In this document: positions 45,584 to 54,311 of the stretch, in pieces | Layout: each line of letters opens with the position of its first letter | Position numbering within the stretch: the first letter of the stretch is position 1 | NCBI GenBank assembly: GCA_046350295.1 | Contig: JAXMAR010000001.1 | Coordinates: forward strand, 62,001-126,000 | Reading direction: 5' to 3' | Source of the DNA: JAXMAR01 sp046350295 | Lineage (GTDB): Bacteria; Planctomycetota; Planctomycetia; Gemmatales; Gemmataceae | DNA length: 64,000 nt | Notes under the pieces: model-generated | The model's database searches: none | What the model was told of the DNA's origin: nothing | Seen by the model: only the letters and a program-made list of their open reading frames with translations | Position numbers and translations under genes: made by a program

Positions 45584-46474
45584 ATGGATGGTCGCACCCA
45601 CTTAACTCTGGCGAGCCCCGCTTTCAGCGATCTGGCGGTACAGGATGCGCTCGTCTGGGGCGAGACGGCGGAGGCGGGGCCCGCGGGCTTGCAGGGGCCG
45701 CATTTCTTTCGCGAGTTTGCCCAGAATCTCTTTGCGTTCGAGGCGCTCGAGCCGGTAAGCGTGGTGAAGCGGCTGGAAGCCGAGCCGGAGCCGTATTCGC
45801 TGCAGTGGTTTGTGAACATCGAGAACCGGCGCCATAGCAAGCAAGGTCGCTGGATTCCCAAGCTTCTCGAGTTTACCAAGCACGCCGGCGAGACGCTGCT
45901 CGGCCTGGGTCACGGACTCGGCACCGACTGGGCGCAGTACGCCCGGCACGGGGCCCAGGTGGTCGTGTGCAGCCCCAGTCCCTCCCAGCTCGAGCTGGTG
46001 CGGCGCAACTTCGAGGTCCGCAAGCTGACAGGCCGCTTCGTTCAGGCCGCCGCCGGGCGTCTGCCGCTGGAAAACGCCAGCATTGACGTGGCGCTCCTGA
46101 GCAGTCTGACGCACGGCGTCGGCGACATGGCGCAGGTGGTCGCGGAGGTCTTTCGCGTGCTGCGGCCGGGGGGCAAGGTGCTGGCGGTGACGTCGGCTCG
46201 TTACGACATCGATTTCTGGTTCAACGCCTTCTTCTTCTGGTCGCGCTGGTTCGGCGTGAAGCGGCGTCGCAAGCCGCCGACGCACGTCGGCTTCAGCGGC
46301 CGGGAGTTGCGCCGGTTGTTCCAGCCGTTCGCGGACACGCGGGTGCACAAGCGGCAGCTGAGGCGTTCGGAAGTGCCCCACGTCTGGCGCTGGATTCCCA
46401 TTCCGTTGCTCGCCCGCTGGATGGGGCGGGTCCTCATCTTCAAGGGTTTCAAGCCGGTGCGCGCCAGCGAGTGA
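45584..46474 (+). CDS. SAM-dependent methyltransferase
   Basis: The protein is 296 aa from ATG 45584. The class I fold has motif I as GETLLGLGHGLGTDWAQYA (about 107-125; the usual GxGxG reads GLGHGLG), acidic loop QVVVCSPSPSQLELVRRNF, and the later RLPLENASIDVALLSSLTH and VFRVLRPGGKVLAVTSARY of the Methyltransf_11 type. The C-terminal part is basic (KRRRKPP, KRQLRRS) and may touch a membrane or polyanion. It lies between bamA and sugar-nucleotide genes, so a cell-surface polysaccharide or lipid substrate is plausible but not shown. Confidence 0.8.
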   Translation: MDGRTHLTLASPAFSDLAVQDALVWGETAEAGPAGLQGPHFFREFAQNLFAFEALEPVSVVKRLEAEPEPYSLQWFVNIENRRHSKQGRWIPKLLEFTKHAGETLLGLGHGLGTDWAQYARHGAQVVVCSPSPSQLELVRRNFEVRKLTGRFVQAAAGRLPLENASIDVALLSSLTHGVGDMAQVVAEVFRVLRPGGKVLAVTSARYDIDFWFNAFFFWSRWFGVKRRRKPPTHVGFSGRELRRLFQPFADTRVHKRQLRRSEVPHVWRWIPIPLLARWMGRVLIFKGFKPVRASE

Positions 46475-46593
46475 TGCGCCTGTCCGCGGCGGCCGCTTCC
46501 GGGTCGTCGCGCTTCCAGCCCGCGCGTTGCAATTGACTGGTCCGCCTCGATTCAAGAAACTACGGCGGGACGAGTCCAGGCAAAAAGTCACGG

Positions 46594-47552
46594 ATGACCG
46601 CTATGGATCTGGCGAACAAGCGCATCGTCGTCACGGGGGGCAGCGGCTTTCTCGGACGGCACGTGGTAGCCCGGCTGCACGGCGCGGGCTGCACGCAGGT
46701 TTTCGTGCCGCGCAGCGCCGAGTTCGACCTCTGCTCCGAGGTCGACGTCCGCCGCCTCTATCGCACGCAGCGGCCCGAGGTCGTCATCCATCTCGCCGCC
46801 CTCGTCGCGGCATCGCGGCCAATCAGCGGCCCGCCATCTTCGCCTACAAGAACCTGATCATGGGGCGCACCTGATCGAGCAGGGCGTGTCTGGCCGGGGT
46901 TGAGCGGTTCCTGATGGTCGGCACGATCTGCTCCTATCCGAAGCACACGCCGGCGCCGTTCAAGGAATCCGACCTGTGGAACGGCTATCCGGAGGAGACG
47001 AACGCCCCTTATGGCCTGGCGAAGAAGATGCTGATGGTGCAGCTTCAGGCGTATCAACAGGAGTTTGGACTGCGCGGTCTGAACGCGCTGCTCGTCAACC
47101 TGTATGGGCCGGGGGACAACTTCGACCTCGAATCGTCGCACGTGATCCCGGCGTTGATCCGCAAGTTCGTCGCGGCGCACGAGGAGGGGCACAAGACGGT
47201 CCTCGTCTGGGGCACGGGCCGGCCGACGCGTGAGTTCCTCTACGTCGACGACGCGGCCCGCGCACTGCTTCTGGCCCTGGAGAAGCACAACGATACGGCG
47301 CCCGTCAACATCGGCAGCGGGCAGGAGATCTCGATCGCGGGTCTGGCCCATCTGATCGCACGCAAGGTGGGCTACGTGGGCGAGATCCGTTTCGATCCGG
47401 CCCGGCCCGACGGCCAGCCGCGCCGCTACCTGGACGTGAGCCGGGCGCGCGAGCTGTTCGGCTTCGAGGCGCAGACGTCCCTCGACGAGGGGCTGGAGCG
47501 CACCATCGCCTGGTATCTGGGCCATCGCCCCCGGCTGGAGCACGCCGCCTGA
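46594..47552 (+). CDS. GDP-L-fucose-synthase-like NAD-dependent epimerase, frameshifted
   Basis: ATG 46594 or 46600 starts an extended SDR with the Rossmann motif VVTGGSGFLGRHVV. The hallmark catalytic residues are Ser in VGTICSYPK and the YxxxK in PYGLAKKM. Downstream NLYGPGDNFDLESSHVIPALIRKF and VWGTGRPTREFLYVDDAARALL match GDP-4-keto-6-deoxymannose epimerase/reductase (Fcl/WcaG). This makes GDP-L-fucose or a related sugar for surface glycans. Between about 46800 and 46915 the frame changes at least three times while conserved words (IFAYKNLIMG, LIEQ) continue in other frames. The gene precedes a glycosyltransferase by 25 nt. Confidence 0.82.
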
Positions 47553-47577
47553 GACCCTACCTTCCTTCGACAACGCC

Positions 47578-48460
47578 ATGTCGCATCCCGACGTCCCCCT
47601 CGTCAGCATCGTCACGCCTTCCTTCAACCAGGGCCGCTTCATCCGGCGCACGATTGACAGCGTCTTGTCCCAGGATTACCCGCGCATCGAGTACGTCGTC
47701 ATCGACGGCGGCTCGACGGATGAGACGATCGACGTCTTGCGCTCCTACGGCTCACGTCTCGAATGGGTCTCGGAGAAAGACCGCGGCCAGTCTCATGCGA
47801 TCAACAAGGGGCTGAGCCGGACGAAGGGCGCCATCGTCGCGTATCTCAATTCGGACGACACGCTGGCGCCGGGAGCCGTCGCGACGGCGGCGCGTCACTT
47901 TCAGGAGCATCCCGACTGGGACCTGATCTACGGCGAAGGGGAATACATCGACGAGGAAGACAAGGCGCTCGGTCTCTATCCGGACGCATGATTTTCGCTG
48001 GCCCGGCTCAAGCAATACTGTCACCCGCCAGCCGGCGGCGTTCTGGCGCGCTCGATTACCGACCGGGTAGGCCCCTTCAACGAGACGTTGCACTGCTGCT
48101 GGACTACGAATACTGGCTGCGGCTGGGCGCTGACGGGGGCAAGCTGGTCCGCGTGCCGGAGACGTTGGCAATAATCGCGAACCTATCCCTCGACCAAGAC
48201 GGTCGCCCCGCGCGAGAAGGTTTACCGCGAGATGATCGCCATCCGTGCCGCGACCTGCTGGCTTCGTGGAGCCAACTGTTCTACTACGCCTGTGGCGGCA
48301 CCGCTGCCGGACGAGCTGGCTGTCGTTCACCTCCCCTGCCCTGGCGACGCTGCATTATCTCGGTCATGAAGCGCCGCGGGCGTATCCTTGGCGGACGCTG
48401 GCCGGCCTGTGCGGCGGCATCGCGCGCATGGTGACGCCCCGGCAAAGCCGCGTCGCGTAG
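47578..48460 (+). CDS. Family 2 glycosyltransferase, frameshifted
   Basis: The first 137 codons are clean: VSIVTPSFNQGRFIRRTIDSVLSQDYPRIEYVVIDGGSTDETIDVL is the GT-A nucleotide-sugar binding start, and AYLNSDDTLAPGA holds the metal-binding DxD-like SDD. At about 47990 the frame breaks, then family sequence continues in other frames: FSLARLKQYC, TDRVGPFNETLHC, DYEYWLRLGADGGKLVRVPETLA, KVYREMIAIR and a last piece ending MVTPRQSRVA at 48460. Four or more indels are needed. It should transfer a sugar onto a surface polysaccharide or lipid carrier, in series with the preceding epimerase and methyltransferase. Confidence 0.75.
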
Positions 48461-48550
48461 CTGGGACTCGTATGTCTTCAGGTTGCCAACACCCGCCCCC
48501 GGCCATTCCTGTCGATCACGTCAAATCCAAATCTCCTATGATGGAAGAGA

Positions 48551-48703
48551 ATGGCGGATATCGACCCAGTCCCTGAAGACCTTCGCGAGAGCGCCGCCGC
48601 CGTGCGGAAAGCTCTCGAAGCCATGGCCGCCGGCGACAAGGGCCGGCCGGCAGACGAGGTCATTGCCGAGATCCGATCCCGCCACCACCTGCCCAGCCGG
48701 TGA
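48551..48703 (+). CDS. 50-aa antitoxin-like small protein
   Basis: It encodes 50 aa from ATG 48551, preceded by GGAAGAG. The sequence MADIDPVPEDLRESAAAVRK then continues as a helix with KALEAMAAGDKGRPADEVIAEIR and ends in RHHLPSR. The closing pattern, DEVxAEIRxxxxLP, is common among short antitoxin-type proteins. No toxin gene follows; the next gene starts 125 nt later and is a different kind of protein. It is either an orphan antitoxin or a small conserved protein of another role. Confidence 0.5.
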   Translation: MADIDPVPEDLRESAAAVRKALEAMAAGDKGRPADEVIAEIRSRHHLPSR

Positions 48704-48828
48704 TCTCCGGCAAAATCCCCCCACGCCGCAGAATCCCACCTTTCCCGCGTGTTTTTCGCCTCTTGAGCTACGAATCGCATGGAGATTCGGCCCCGGAGCG
48801 TTTACAAACGGTGGGGAGAGGTGGAACC

Positions 48829-49065
48829 ATGAAGACGCTCACGAGTTTCGTCGACGATTGCTGCCTGATCGCATCCAACGCCCGCTATCCGGCGCTCGAA
48901 CTTTATCTCACGTACGTCAACTGGTGTCTCAACCGCGGCTGCGCCGTTCACGATCAGTTCAGCTTCCTGGAAGAGATGGAAGAACAAGGGTACGTCTACT
49001 ACCAGAAGAAGCGCGCTAGCTTCTTCGAAGGCATCTCCGTCCTGCCCCCCTATCGCGTCGAGTAG
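48829..49065 (+). CDS. Small conserved hypothetical protein
   Basis: The protein is 78 aa from ATG 48829, with GGGGAGAGG upstream. It begins MKTLTSFVDDCCLIASNARY, continues with aromatic-rich helices (ALELYLTYVNWCLNRG) and ends FFEGISVLPPYRVE. The FxDDCC and VNWCLNRG words and the length suggest a compact helical domain, similar in look to the winged-helix DNA-primase/helicase tails of phages, but this is uncertain. A heptanucleotide repeat array follows the stop directly. Confidence 0.5.
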   Translation: MKTLTSFVDDCCLIASNARYPALELYLTYVNWCLNRGCAVHDQFSFLEEMEEQGYVYYQKKRASFFEGISVLPPYRVE

Positions 49066-49228
49066 TGGCAGGTTGCTGGTGACAGGTTGCTGGTGACAGG
49101 TTGCTGGTGACAGGTTGCTGGTGGCAGGTTGCTGGGGCTTTGGTGCGGGTGGCCTGTACTGGTCGCAGGTGGCAAATGGCTCTACACCAGCCACCAGCCA
49201 CCACCAGCCACCAGCCACCGACTCCGCC
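49066..49228. repeat. Heptanucleotide (14-bp) tandem repeats, array 1
   Basis: 49067-49135 holds about five units of CAGGTTGCTGGTGA. 49185-49220 holds units of CCACCAG, which is close to the complement of part of the first motif, so the two ends can pair. The array lies between the stop at 49065 and the GTG start at 49229. It belongs to the same family as 52312-52380. Confidence 0.8.
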
Positions 49229-50574
49229 GTGAAACCGACCGATATCCGCATCGCCGCCTGCGACTTCGCCTACGAAGACTTCATCTACCGCACTCCGATC
49301 AAGTTCGGCGGCACGGCGGTCGATCGGGTGACGCTCGTCAACGTCCAGCTCACCGTCGAGACGCACGGCGGCAAAACGGCGACCGGCTTCGGCAGCATGC
49401 CGCTCGGCAACGTCTGGGCGTTCCCTTCTCGCGTACTGGGCTACGAGCAGACGCTCGACCTGATGCGCGCGGCGACCGAGCGGATCAGCCGCCTCTTTTC
49501 GGATTGCGCCGAGACGGGCCATCCTGTTGACATCGGCCTGTCGCTGGAGGCCGAGTATCTCCGCGCTTTGCCTGCTCAGCTGGAGTCGCGCGAGCCGATC
49601 CCCGCGCTCGCCCTGCTCGTTTGCGGCAGCCCGTTCGACGCCGCCTTGCACGACGCCTTCGGCAAGGTTCACGGCCTCAATTGCTACCACACCTACGGCC
49701 GGGACTTCATGAATCATGACCTGGGCCATTACCTCGGCGCGGCGTTCCAGGGCCGCTGGCTCGATCAATATGTGCTGCGCGAGCCGGCGCCGAGGCTGCC
49801 GCTGTATCACCTCGTCGGCGCCCTCGATCCGCTCGAAGTCGGGGATATGAAGACACCGGTGGGAGACGGCCTGCCCGAGACGCTGGAGGAATGGATCCCG
49901 TTCAACGGCCTGACGCACATGAAGGTCAAGCTGAACGGCGACAACCTTGACTGGGACGCCGAGCGCGTCATGCGCGTCAACCGGATCGCGGAGCGCGCAA
50001 GAGCGAGCGCGGCGTGAGCCGGTGGCAGTATTCGCTGGACTTCAACGAGCGCTGCCCGAACGTCGCCTATCTGCTGGACTTCATGAAGCGCGTCAAGGAG
50101 CAGGCGCCGGCGGCGTTCGAGCGTGTGCAGTATATCGAGCAGCCGACGGCCCGCGATCTCAGGGCGAACCGGCAGAACGTGATGCACGAGGCGGCGAAGC
50201 AGCGGCCGATCGTCATCGACGAATCGCTGGTCGACCAGGAGAGCCTGGAGCTGGCGCGGGAGATGGGTTACACCGGCGCGGCGTTCAAGGCGTGCAAGGG
50301 GCAGGGGCACTCACTGTTGCTGGCGGCGCTGGCGCAGGAGATGGGCATGTTCCTGTGCGTGCAGGATTTGACGTGTCCGGGCGCGTCGCTTATTCACTCC
50401 GCGGGACTGGCGGCGCACATTCCGGGCGTCGCGGCGATCGAGTCGAACGCGCGGCAATACTGCCCCGCGGCGAACGAGCCGTGGGAGAAGCGGTTTCCGG
50501 GCATCTTCCAGATCCGGGAGGGGACGATGGCGACGGAGACGTTGACGGGGATGGGGCTGGGTGCAGTGAAATGA
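49229..50574 (+). CDS. Enolase-superfamily (mandelate racemase-like) enzyme, one frameshift
   Basis: Start GTG 49229 directly follows the repeat array (first residues VKPTDIRIAACDFAYEDF). The capping domain includes RTPIKFGGTAVDRVTLVNVQL. The barrel carries the KxK pair in THMKVKLNG, and three metal ligands: Asp in SLDFNERCP, Glu in QYIEQPT and Asp/Glu in IVIDESLVD. These define the enolase superfamily, in which the Lys and metal abstract an alpha proton from a carboxylate. Near 50000 a small deletion shifts the frame between KxK and the first Asp (RIAERARASAA versus the resumed SERGVSRWQYSLDFN). The substrate is likely a sugar acid or similar but unknown. The protein would be about 448 aa. 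Confidence 0.8.
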
Positions 50575-50607
50575 CCAAGCGACGTCACGTTTCCGCCTTC
50601 TTACCTG

Positions 50608-51297
50608 TTACGCCTGTGGCTCGATGCCCTGAGCCCGAAGTTGCGCGCGCAGCTTTTCCACTTCGCGCAGCGCCGCCTCGCGTTCCCGCGTCGCCTGCCC
50701 AAGTTCCTGCCCCAGCTGCACGAACGTCAAGAACCGTTTCCCATCCGGCCCCGTGATGACCAGGTCATTGTCGATGATCTGAAACTTGCACTTCAGCCGC
50801 GGGCTGGTCCAGCCGTTGATGTTGGCAATCTCTTCCAGGCGCTGGTCGTTGCGGAGCCAGCCGGAGAGGTCGACCTTGTCCGGATCGTAGACGTAGTATT
50901 CCTCGACGCCGTACTTCTCGTAGAAGGTGAACTTCTCCAGCATCCGTTTGACGGTGTTCGTGTGCGAAAGAATCTCGAAGACCACCTGCGGCGCGATCCC
51001 CCCCTCACGCCATTGGAGATAAGAACGGCGCTCCGCCTTGGGGCGACCAAAGGCCACAAAGACATCCGGCGCCTGGACGATATTCGGGTCCCCCTCGACG
51101 GGATACCAGAACAGATCGCCGGCGACAAAGACGTCGGTTTGGTCGGCATGGATCAGGTCCAGATTGCCCTTGATGGTCACGATCCAGCGAAATTGGAGGG
51201 TGTTCTCGGCAATGGGCGCGCCATCACTTTCGGGGTAGACCACGAGCGGCGGCGGTGGATCGAAGAGAAACGTGGCGTTTCGCGTGGAGACACTCAT
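50608..51297 (-). CDS. Uma2 family (DUF820) PD-(D/E)xK endonuclease-like protein
   Basis: The protein is 229 aa from ATG 51297. The Uma2 restriction-endonuclease fold is recognised from DVFVAGDLFWYPVEGDPN, IVQAPDVFVAFG (catalytic Asp) and PQVVFEILSHTN (catalytic Glu), with KFTFYEKYGVEEYYVYDP after it. The C-terminal tail is a coiled coil (LGQELGQATREREAALREVEKLRAQLRAQG). Such genes are highly multiplied in planctomycetes and cyanobacteria, with no clear function. It is convergent to the gene ending at 50574 and lies downstream of rplC. Confidence 0.85.
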   Translation of the reverse strand: MSVSTRNATFLFDPPPPLVVYPESDGAPIAENTLQFRWIVTIKGNLDLIHADQTDVFVAGDLFWYPVEGDPNIVQAPDVFVAFGRPKAERRSYLQWREGGIAPQVVFEILSHTNTVKRMLEKFTFYEKYGVEEYYVYDPDKVDLSGWLRNDQRLEEIANINGWTSPRLKCKFQIIDNDLVITGPDGKRFLTFVQLGQELGQATREREAALREVEKLRAQLRAQGIEPQA

Positions 51298-51360
51298 GAC
51301 GGAGATTATAGCCGAAATAGCAGATCGAAATCTCCAGTAGAATCGGCTCGTCAGACGATC

Positions 51361-51393
51361 AGAGCCGGAAACGCTCGCGGCGGTTCCGGCTCT
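51361..51393 (-). terminator. Hairpin downstream of rplC
   Basis: AGAGCCGGAA pairs perfectly with TTCCGGCTCT across a 13-nt loop, starting 22 bp beyond the rplC stop. No strong U-run follows, so it may be a weak or Rho-assisted end. Confidence 0.5.
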
Positions 51394-51414
51394 GAATGGT
51401 TCAAGCCCTCTTCC

Positions 51415-52122
51415 TTATCCCTTCTTGTTCGTCGGCCGCAACACGAGCAGGCCGCCGTTGGGACCGGGGACAGCGCCCTTGACGAGGAGGAGGTTGTTCT
51501 CGGCGTCGATCTTGACGACCGTGAGATTGCGGATGGTGCGCGGGGCGTTGCCATACTGGCCGGCGGCCTTGTGGCCTTTCTTGGGACGGCCGCTGCCGCG
51601 GTTGCTGGCGTGGGAGCCGATCGAGCCGCCGGAGCGGTGGACCTTCTTGGCGCCGTGGGCGGCGGGCAGGCCGTCGAAGTTGTGTCGTTTCATGACGCCG
51701 GCGAAGCCGCGGCCCTTGGTGGTGCCGATGACGTCGATCAAGGGGATGTCCTTGAAGACGTCGGCGGCGGTGAGGAGGGCCCCGACCTTGATCTCGGTCG
51801 GCCCGTCGAGGCGGAACTCGCGGATGTAGCGTTGCGGCTCGACGTTGGCCTTGTCGGGGATCTGGCGGCCGGCTTCCTGCATTGCCTTGCGCCGCTTCGA
51901 GCTGAACTCGGAGGCGACGTGGCCGCGCTCGGCGCGGATGGCCTTGCGGCGCGGCTTGTCCTTGAAGCCGAGCTGGAGGGCGTGGTAGCCGTCGCGCTCG
52001 GGGGTGCGAATTTGCAGCACCGGGCAGGGGCCGCATTCGATGACGGTTACGGGGTTGAGGTTGCCCTTGTCGTCGTAGACCTGGGTCATTCCGACCTTGA
52101 GACCGAGCAATCCGAGAGGCAT
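51415..52122 (-). CDS. rplC: Ribosomal protein L3
   Basis: The protein is 235 aa from ATG 52122, which has GGGAA upstream. L3 is a primary binder of 23S rRNA near the peptidyl-transferase centre. The family is certain from MPLGLLGLKVGMTQVYDDKG, the long-loop region GRGFAGVMKRHNFDGLPAAHG and HRSGGSIGSHASNRGSGRPKKGHKAAGQYGN (loop that reaches the catalytic centre, with the methylated-Gln position in the MAGQYG-like word), and the last strand NLLLVKGAVPGPNGGLLVLR. It is not followed by rplD or preceded by rpsJ: the downstream gene is a Uma2 protein and the upstream one a divergent kinase. So it lies outside an S10-type operon here. Confidence 0.96.
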   Translation of the reverse strand: MPLGLLGLKVGMTQVYDDKGNLNPVTVIECGPCPVLQIRTPERDGYHALQLGFKDKPRRKAIRAERGHVASEFSSKRRKAMQEAGRQIPDKANVEPQRYIREFRLDGPTEIKVGALLTAADVFKDIPLIDVIGTTKGRGFAGVMKRHNFDGLPAAHGAKKVHRSGGSIGSHASNRGSGRPKKGHKAAGQYGNAPRTIRNLTVVKIDAENNLLLVKGAVPGPNGGLLVLRPTNKKG

Positions 52123-52311
52123 GGCCGTTCCCTTTCTCAGCTTGACTTCAAGCCGACTGGAAGAAGCGTGATTCCCAGCGCAACCCGACGGCGTGGGTTG
52201 ATGGGGCCGGCGTGGAGCCGGTAGAAGAGTCATTATTCGGGATGAGAGCGTTTTGTCCAGTCCGCTTTACAGGGCGCCCTCAACCCACGTTGTCGAGCCG
52301 CGCCACGCGCC

Positions 52312-52380
52312 ACCAGCCACCAGCCACCAGCCACCAGCCACCAGCCACCAGCCACCAGCCACCAGCCACCAGCCACCGAC
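52312..52380. repeat. Heptanucleotide tandem repeats (CCACCAG), array 2
   Basis: About nine perfect or near-perfect copies of CCACCAG run from 52312 to 52380. The array sits in the leader of rplC, between its start and the terminator-like hairpin at 52399-52426. It matches the second part of the array at 49066-49228. Confidence 0.85.
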
Positions 52381-52398
52381 AGGTCACGCCAGAAAGAC

Positions 52399-52426
52399 AA
52401 AACCCACCGGCAAGCCGGTGGGTTTT
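52399..52426. terminator. Perfect intrinsic terminator in the divergent rplC/kinase region
   Basis: AAAACCCACCGG pairs perfectly with CCGGTGGGTTTT over a CAAG loop; on the minus strand GTCTTTC follows. It stands 277 bp upstream of the rplC start, in a region (52123-52760) that holds no visible gene. It is therefore either an attenuator in the rplC leader or the end of a small untranslated RNA. Confidence 0.8.
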
Positions 52427-52760
52427 GAGGGATAGGCTGGGGGGTGTGATACTTGATGGGATAAGGAGGTGATTCGTTTGTTCCTCTCGTTGCAGTAACG
52501 CCGCGGTGTCGTTGGCTTGCGCGTCGTTTGTCGTTCTCTGCTATCCCATAGTCGTGGGGGCCGAGTTTGTGACGGGAAAAGTTGTCGGGAAATCTACTTG
52601 ACGGGGCCGCGCGACGGTTAGTAAGACGATGGGCGACCTGTCTGGACCAAAACGCGGCTTTTGCTACGAACCGAGTCGACACTTTCGTAGCAAGCTCTCA
52701 AAGCACGGCGTCGACCGTGGGCTCTTGAGACGCCGTTGTCCAATCGGAAGACGTTTTCGC

Positions 52761-54311
52761 ATGTCCGAGTCCAGTGCTAGCCCGGTTTTGGACGCCGCCT
52801 CGCTACGCGCCTTTATCGATGTCCTGCCCGCGCCGGCTGCCGTGTTGATGGGGGACGACCTTCACGTCAACCTGCCATTCGCGCTGCTCACCGGCTATCC
52901 GCGCGAAGTCCTGACGACGGTGGACGCGTGCTTCTCCCGCTTATTCGGGGCCGTCGCGCCGGAGACGCGCCGGGCCTACGAGTCCGACCGCCAAGCCGGC
53001 TTCGGCCCCATGCGCCTCTGGCACGGCCACGCCGCCGACGGCGCCCCCCTGATCCTGGAATTTCGCGGCCGGCGCCTCGACGGCGCGGACCTGTGGCTCG
53101 TCAGCGACGCGACGGAGGGACGCCGGGAACTGCTGCGCGATCAGCAAATGATCGAGGCCCAGCTGCGGCACGCGCAGAAGCTGGAGAGCCTGAGTGTGCT
53201 GGCGGGCGGGATCGCCCATGACTTCAACAACCTGCTCACGTCTATCCTCGGCTATGCCAGTCTGGCCCGCATGGAGTTGCCGGCCGAGTGCCCGCAGCGT
53301 GAATATCTCGAGGAAGTCGAAAAAGCCGCCCGCCGCGCCGCCGAGCTGACGCGGCAAATGCTCGCCTACTCGGGCCGAGGCAAGTTCGTCCTCGGCCCAG
53401 TCCAGCTCAAGCGTCTCGTGCTCGAAATGGTCCCCTTCATCGAGGCCACCCTGGCACGCCGGGCCGGGCTCGAGCTCGATCTGCATGACGGACTCCCGTT
53501 CATTGACGGGGATGAGCAACAGCTGCGCCAGGTGCTGCTGAGCCTCGTCGCCAATGCGGCCGAGGCAATCGACAAACCACGCGGCGCCGTACGCATCGCG
53601 CTGAGCCAGCGCCGCCTCGAGCAGCCGCTGCACTCCGCCTTCAGCGCCGGCTTGGCCCCCGGTCTGTTCGCCGTCCTGGAGATACGGGACAACGGCTGCG
53701 GCATGGATCGCGACACCCTTCAGCGCATCTTCGATCCCTTCTTCTCGACCAAATTCATCGGCCGCGGTCTAGGACTGGCGGCGGCGCTGGGCATCATCCG
53801 GGCGCACCGGGGGCTGATCCGCGTCGAAAGCGAGCCGGGACAGGGCGCCTCGATCGAGATCCTGCTGCCGGCGCGATCGACGGCCGCTGAGGCGGTGGCC
53901 GCACCGGCGCGGCCGCGCGGCACAGTGCTGGTCGTTGACGACGAGGACGACCTGCGCGCCATGGTCCAGCACATGCTCGAAGGCGATGGTTACCGCGTGC
54001 TCTGCGCGGCGGACGGCTTCGAGGCCGAGCGGCTGGTGCGTCAGTCCAGCAGAGAGATCAGCGCGATCCTGCTCGACCTGACCATGCCCGGCCGCTCCGG
54101 CGAGGAGACGCTGAAGGCGCTGCGGCGCTTCGATGGTCGGCTGCCGATCTTCCTGATGAGCGGCCGGTTGCCCGACAAAGCGGCGGCGGTGGTCGAAGGC
54201 GTCGAGTACAATGGCTTCATCCAGAAGCCGTTCGGCCGAGAGGACTTGCTCGCTTTCCTGCGGCTTCGCCTAGCGGAGGAGACGGGTGGCGCAGGCGCAG
54301 CGAAGGGTTGA
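52761..54311 (+). CDS. Hybrid histidine kinase with receiver domain
   Basis: The protein is 516 aa; ATG 52761 begins the family-like sequence, while the in-frame ATG 52629 would add an unstructured basic stretch. A PAS-like domain lies at about 12-130. HisKA follows with the phospho-accepting His153 in LAGGIAHDFNNLL. HATPase_c has LLSLVANAAEAI, IRDNGCGMD, FDPFFSTKFIGRGLGLAA. After an Ala/Pro linker is a receiver domain (385-505) with VLVVDDEDD, phospho-acceptor Asp439 in AILLDLTMPG and a terminal Lys in FIQKPF. It is a soluble hybrid kinase. The DUF4416 gene overlaps its 3' end by 26 nt. Confidence 0.92.
   Translation: MSESSASPVLDAASLRAFIDVLPAPAAVLMGDDLHVNLPFALLTGYPREVLTTVDACFSRLFGAVAPETRRAYESDRQAGFGPMRLWHGHAADGAPLILEFRGRRLDGADLWLVSDATEGRRELLRDQQMIEAQLRHAQKLESLSVLAGGIAHDFNNLLTSILGYASLARMELPAECPQREYLEEVEKAARRAAELTRQMLAYSGRGKFVLGPVQLKRLVLEMVPFIEATLARRAGLELDLHDGLPFIDGDEQQLRQVLLSLVANAAEAIDKPRGAVRIALSQRRLEQPLHSAFSAGLAPGLFAVLEIRDNGCGMDRDTLQRIFDPFFSTKFIGRGLGLAAALGIIRAHRGLIRVESEPGQGASIEILLPARSTAAEAVAAPARPRGTVLVVDDEDDLRAMVQHMLEGDGYRVLCAADGFEAERLVRQSSREISAILLDLTMPGRSGEETLKALRRFDGRLPIFLMSGRLPDKAAAVVEGVEYNGFIQKPFGREDLLAFLRLRLAEETGGAGAAKG

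Noticed and set aside
52463..52475. 16S rRNA 3' end on the minus strand (TCACCTCCTTA)
   Set aside because: The sequence upstream of it does not match the conserved end of 16S rRNA (no GTCGTAACAAGG), so it is not an rRNA gene. It is kept only as a possible small-RNA feature.
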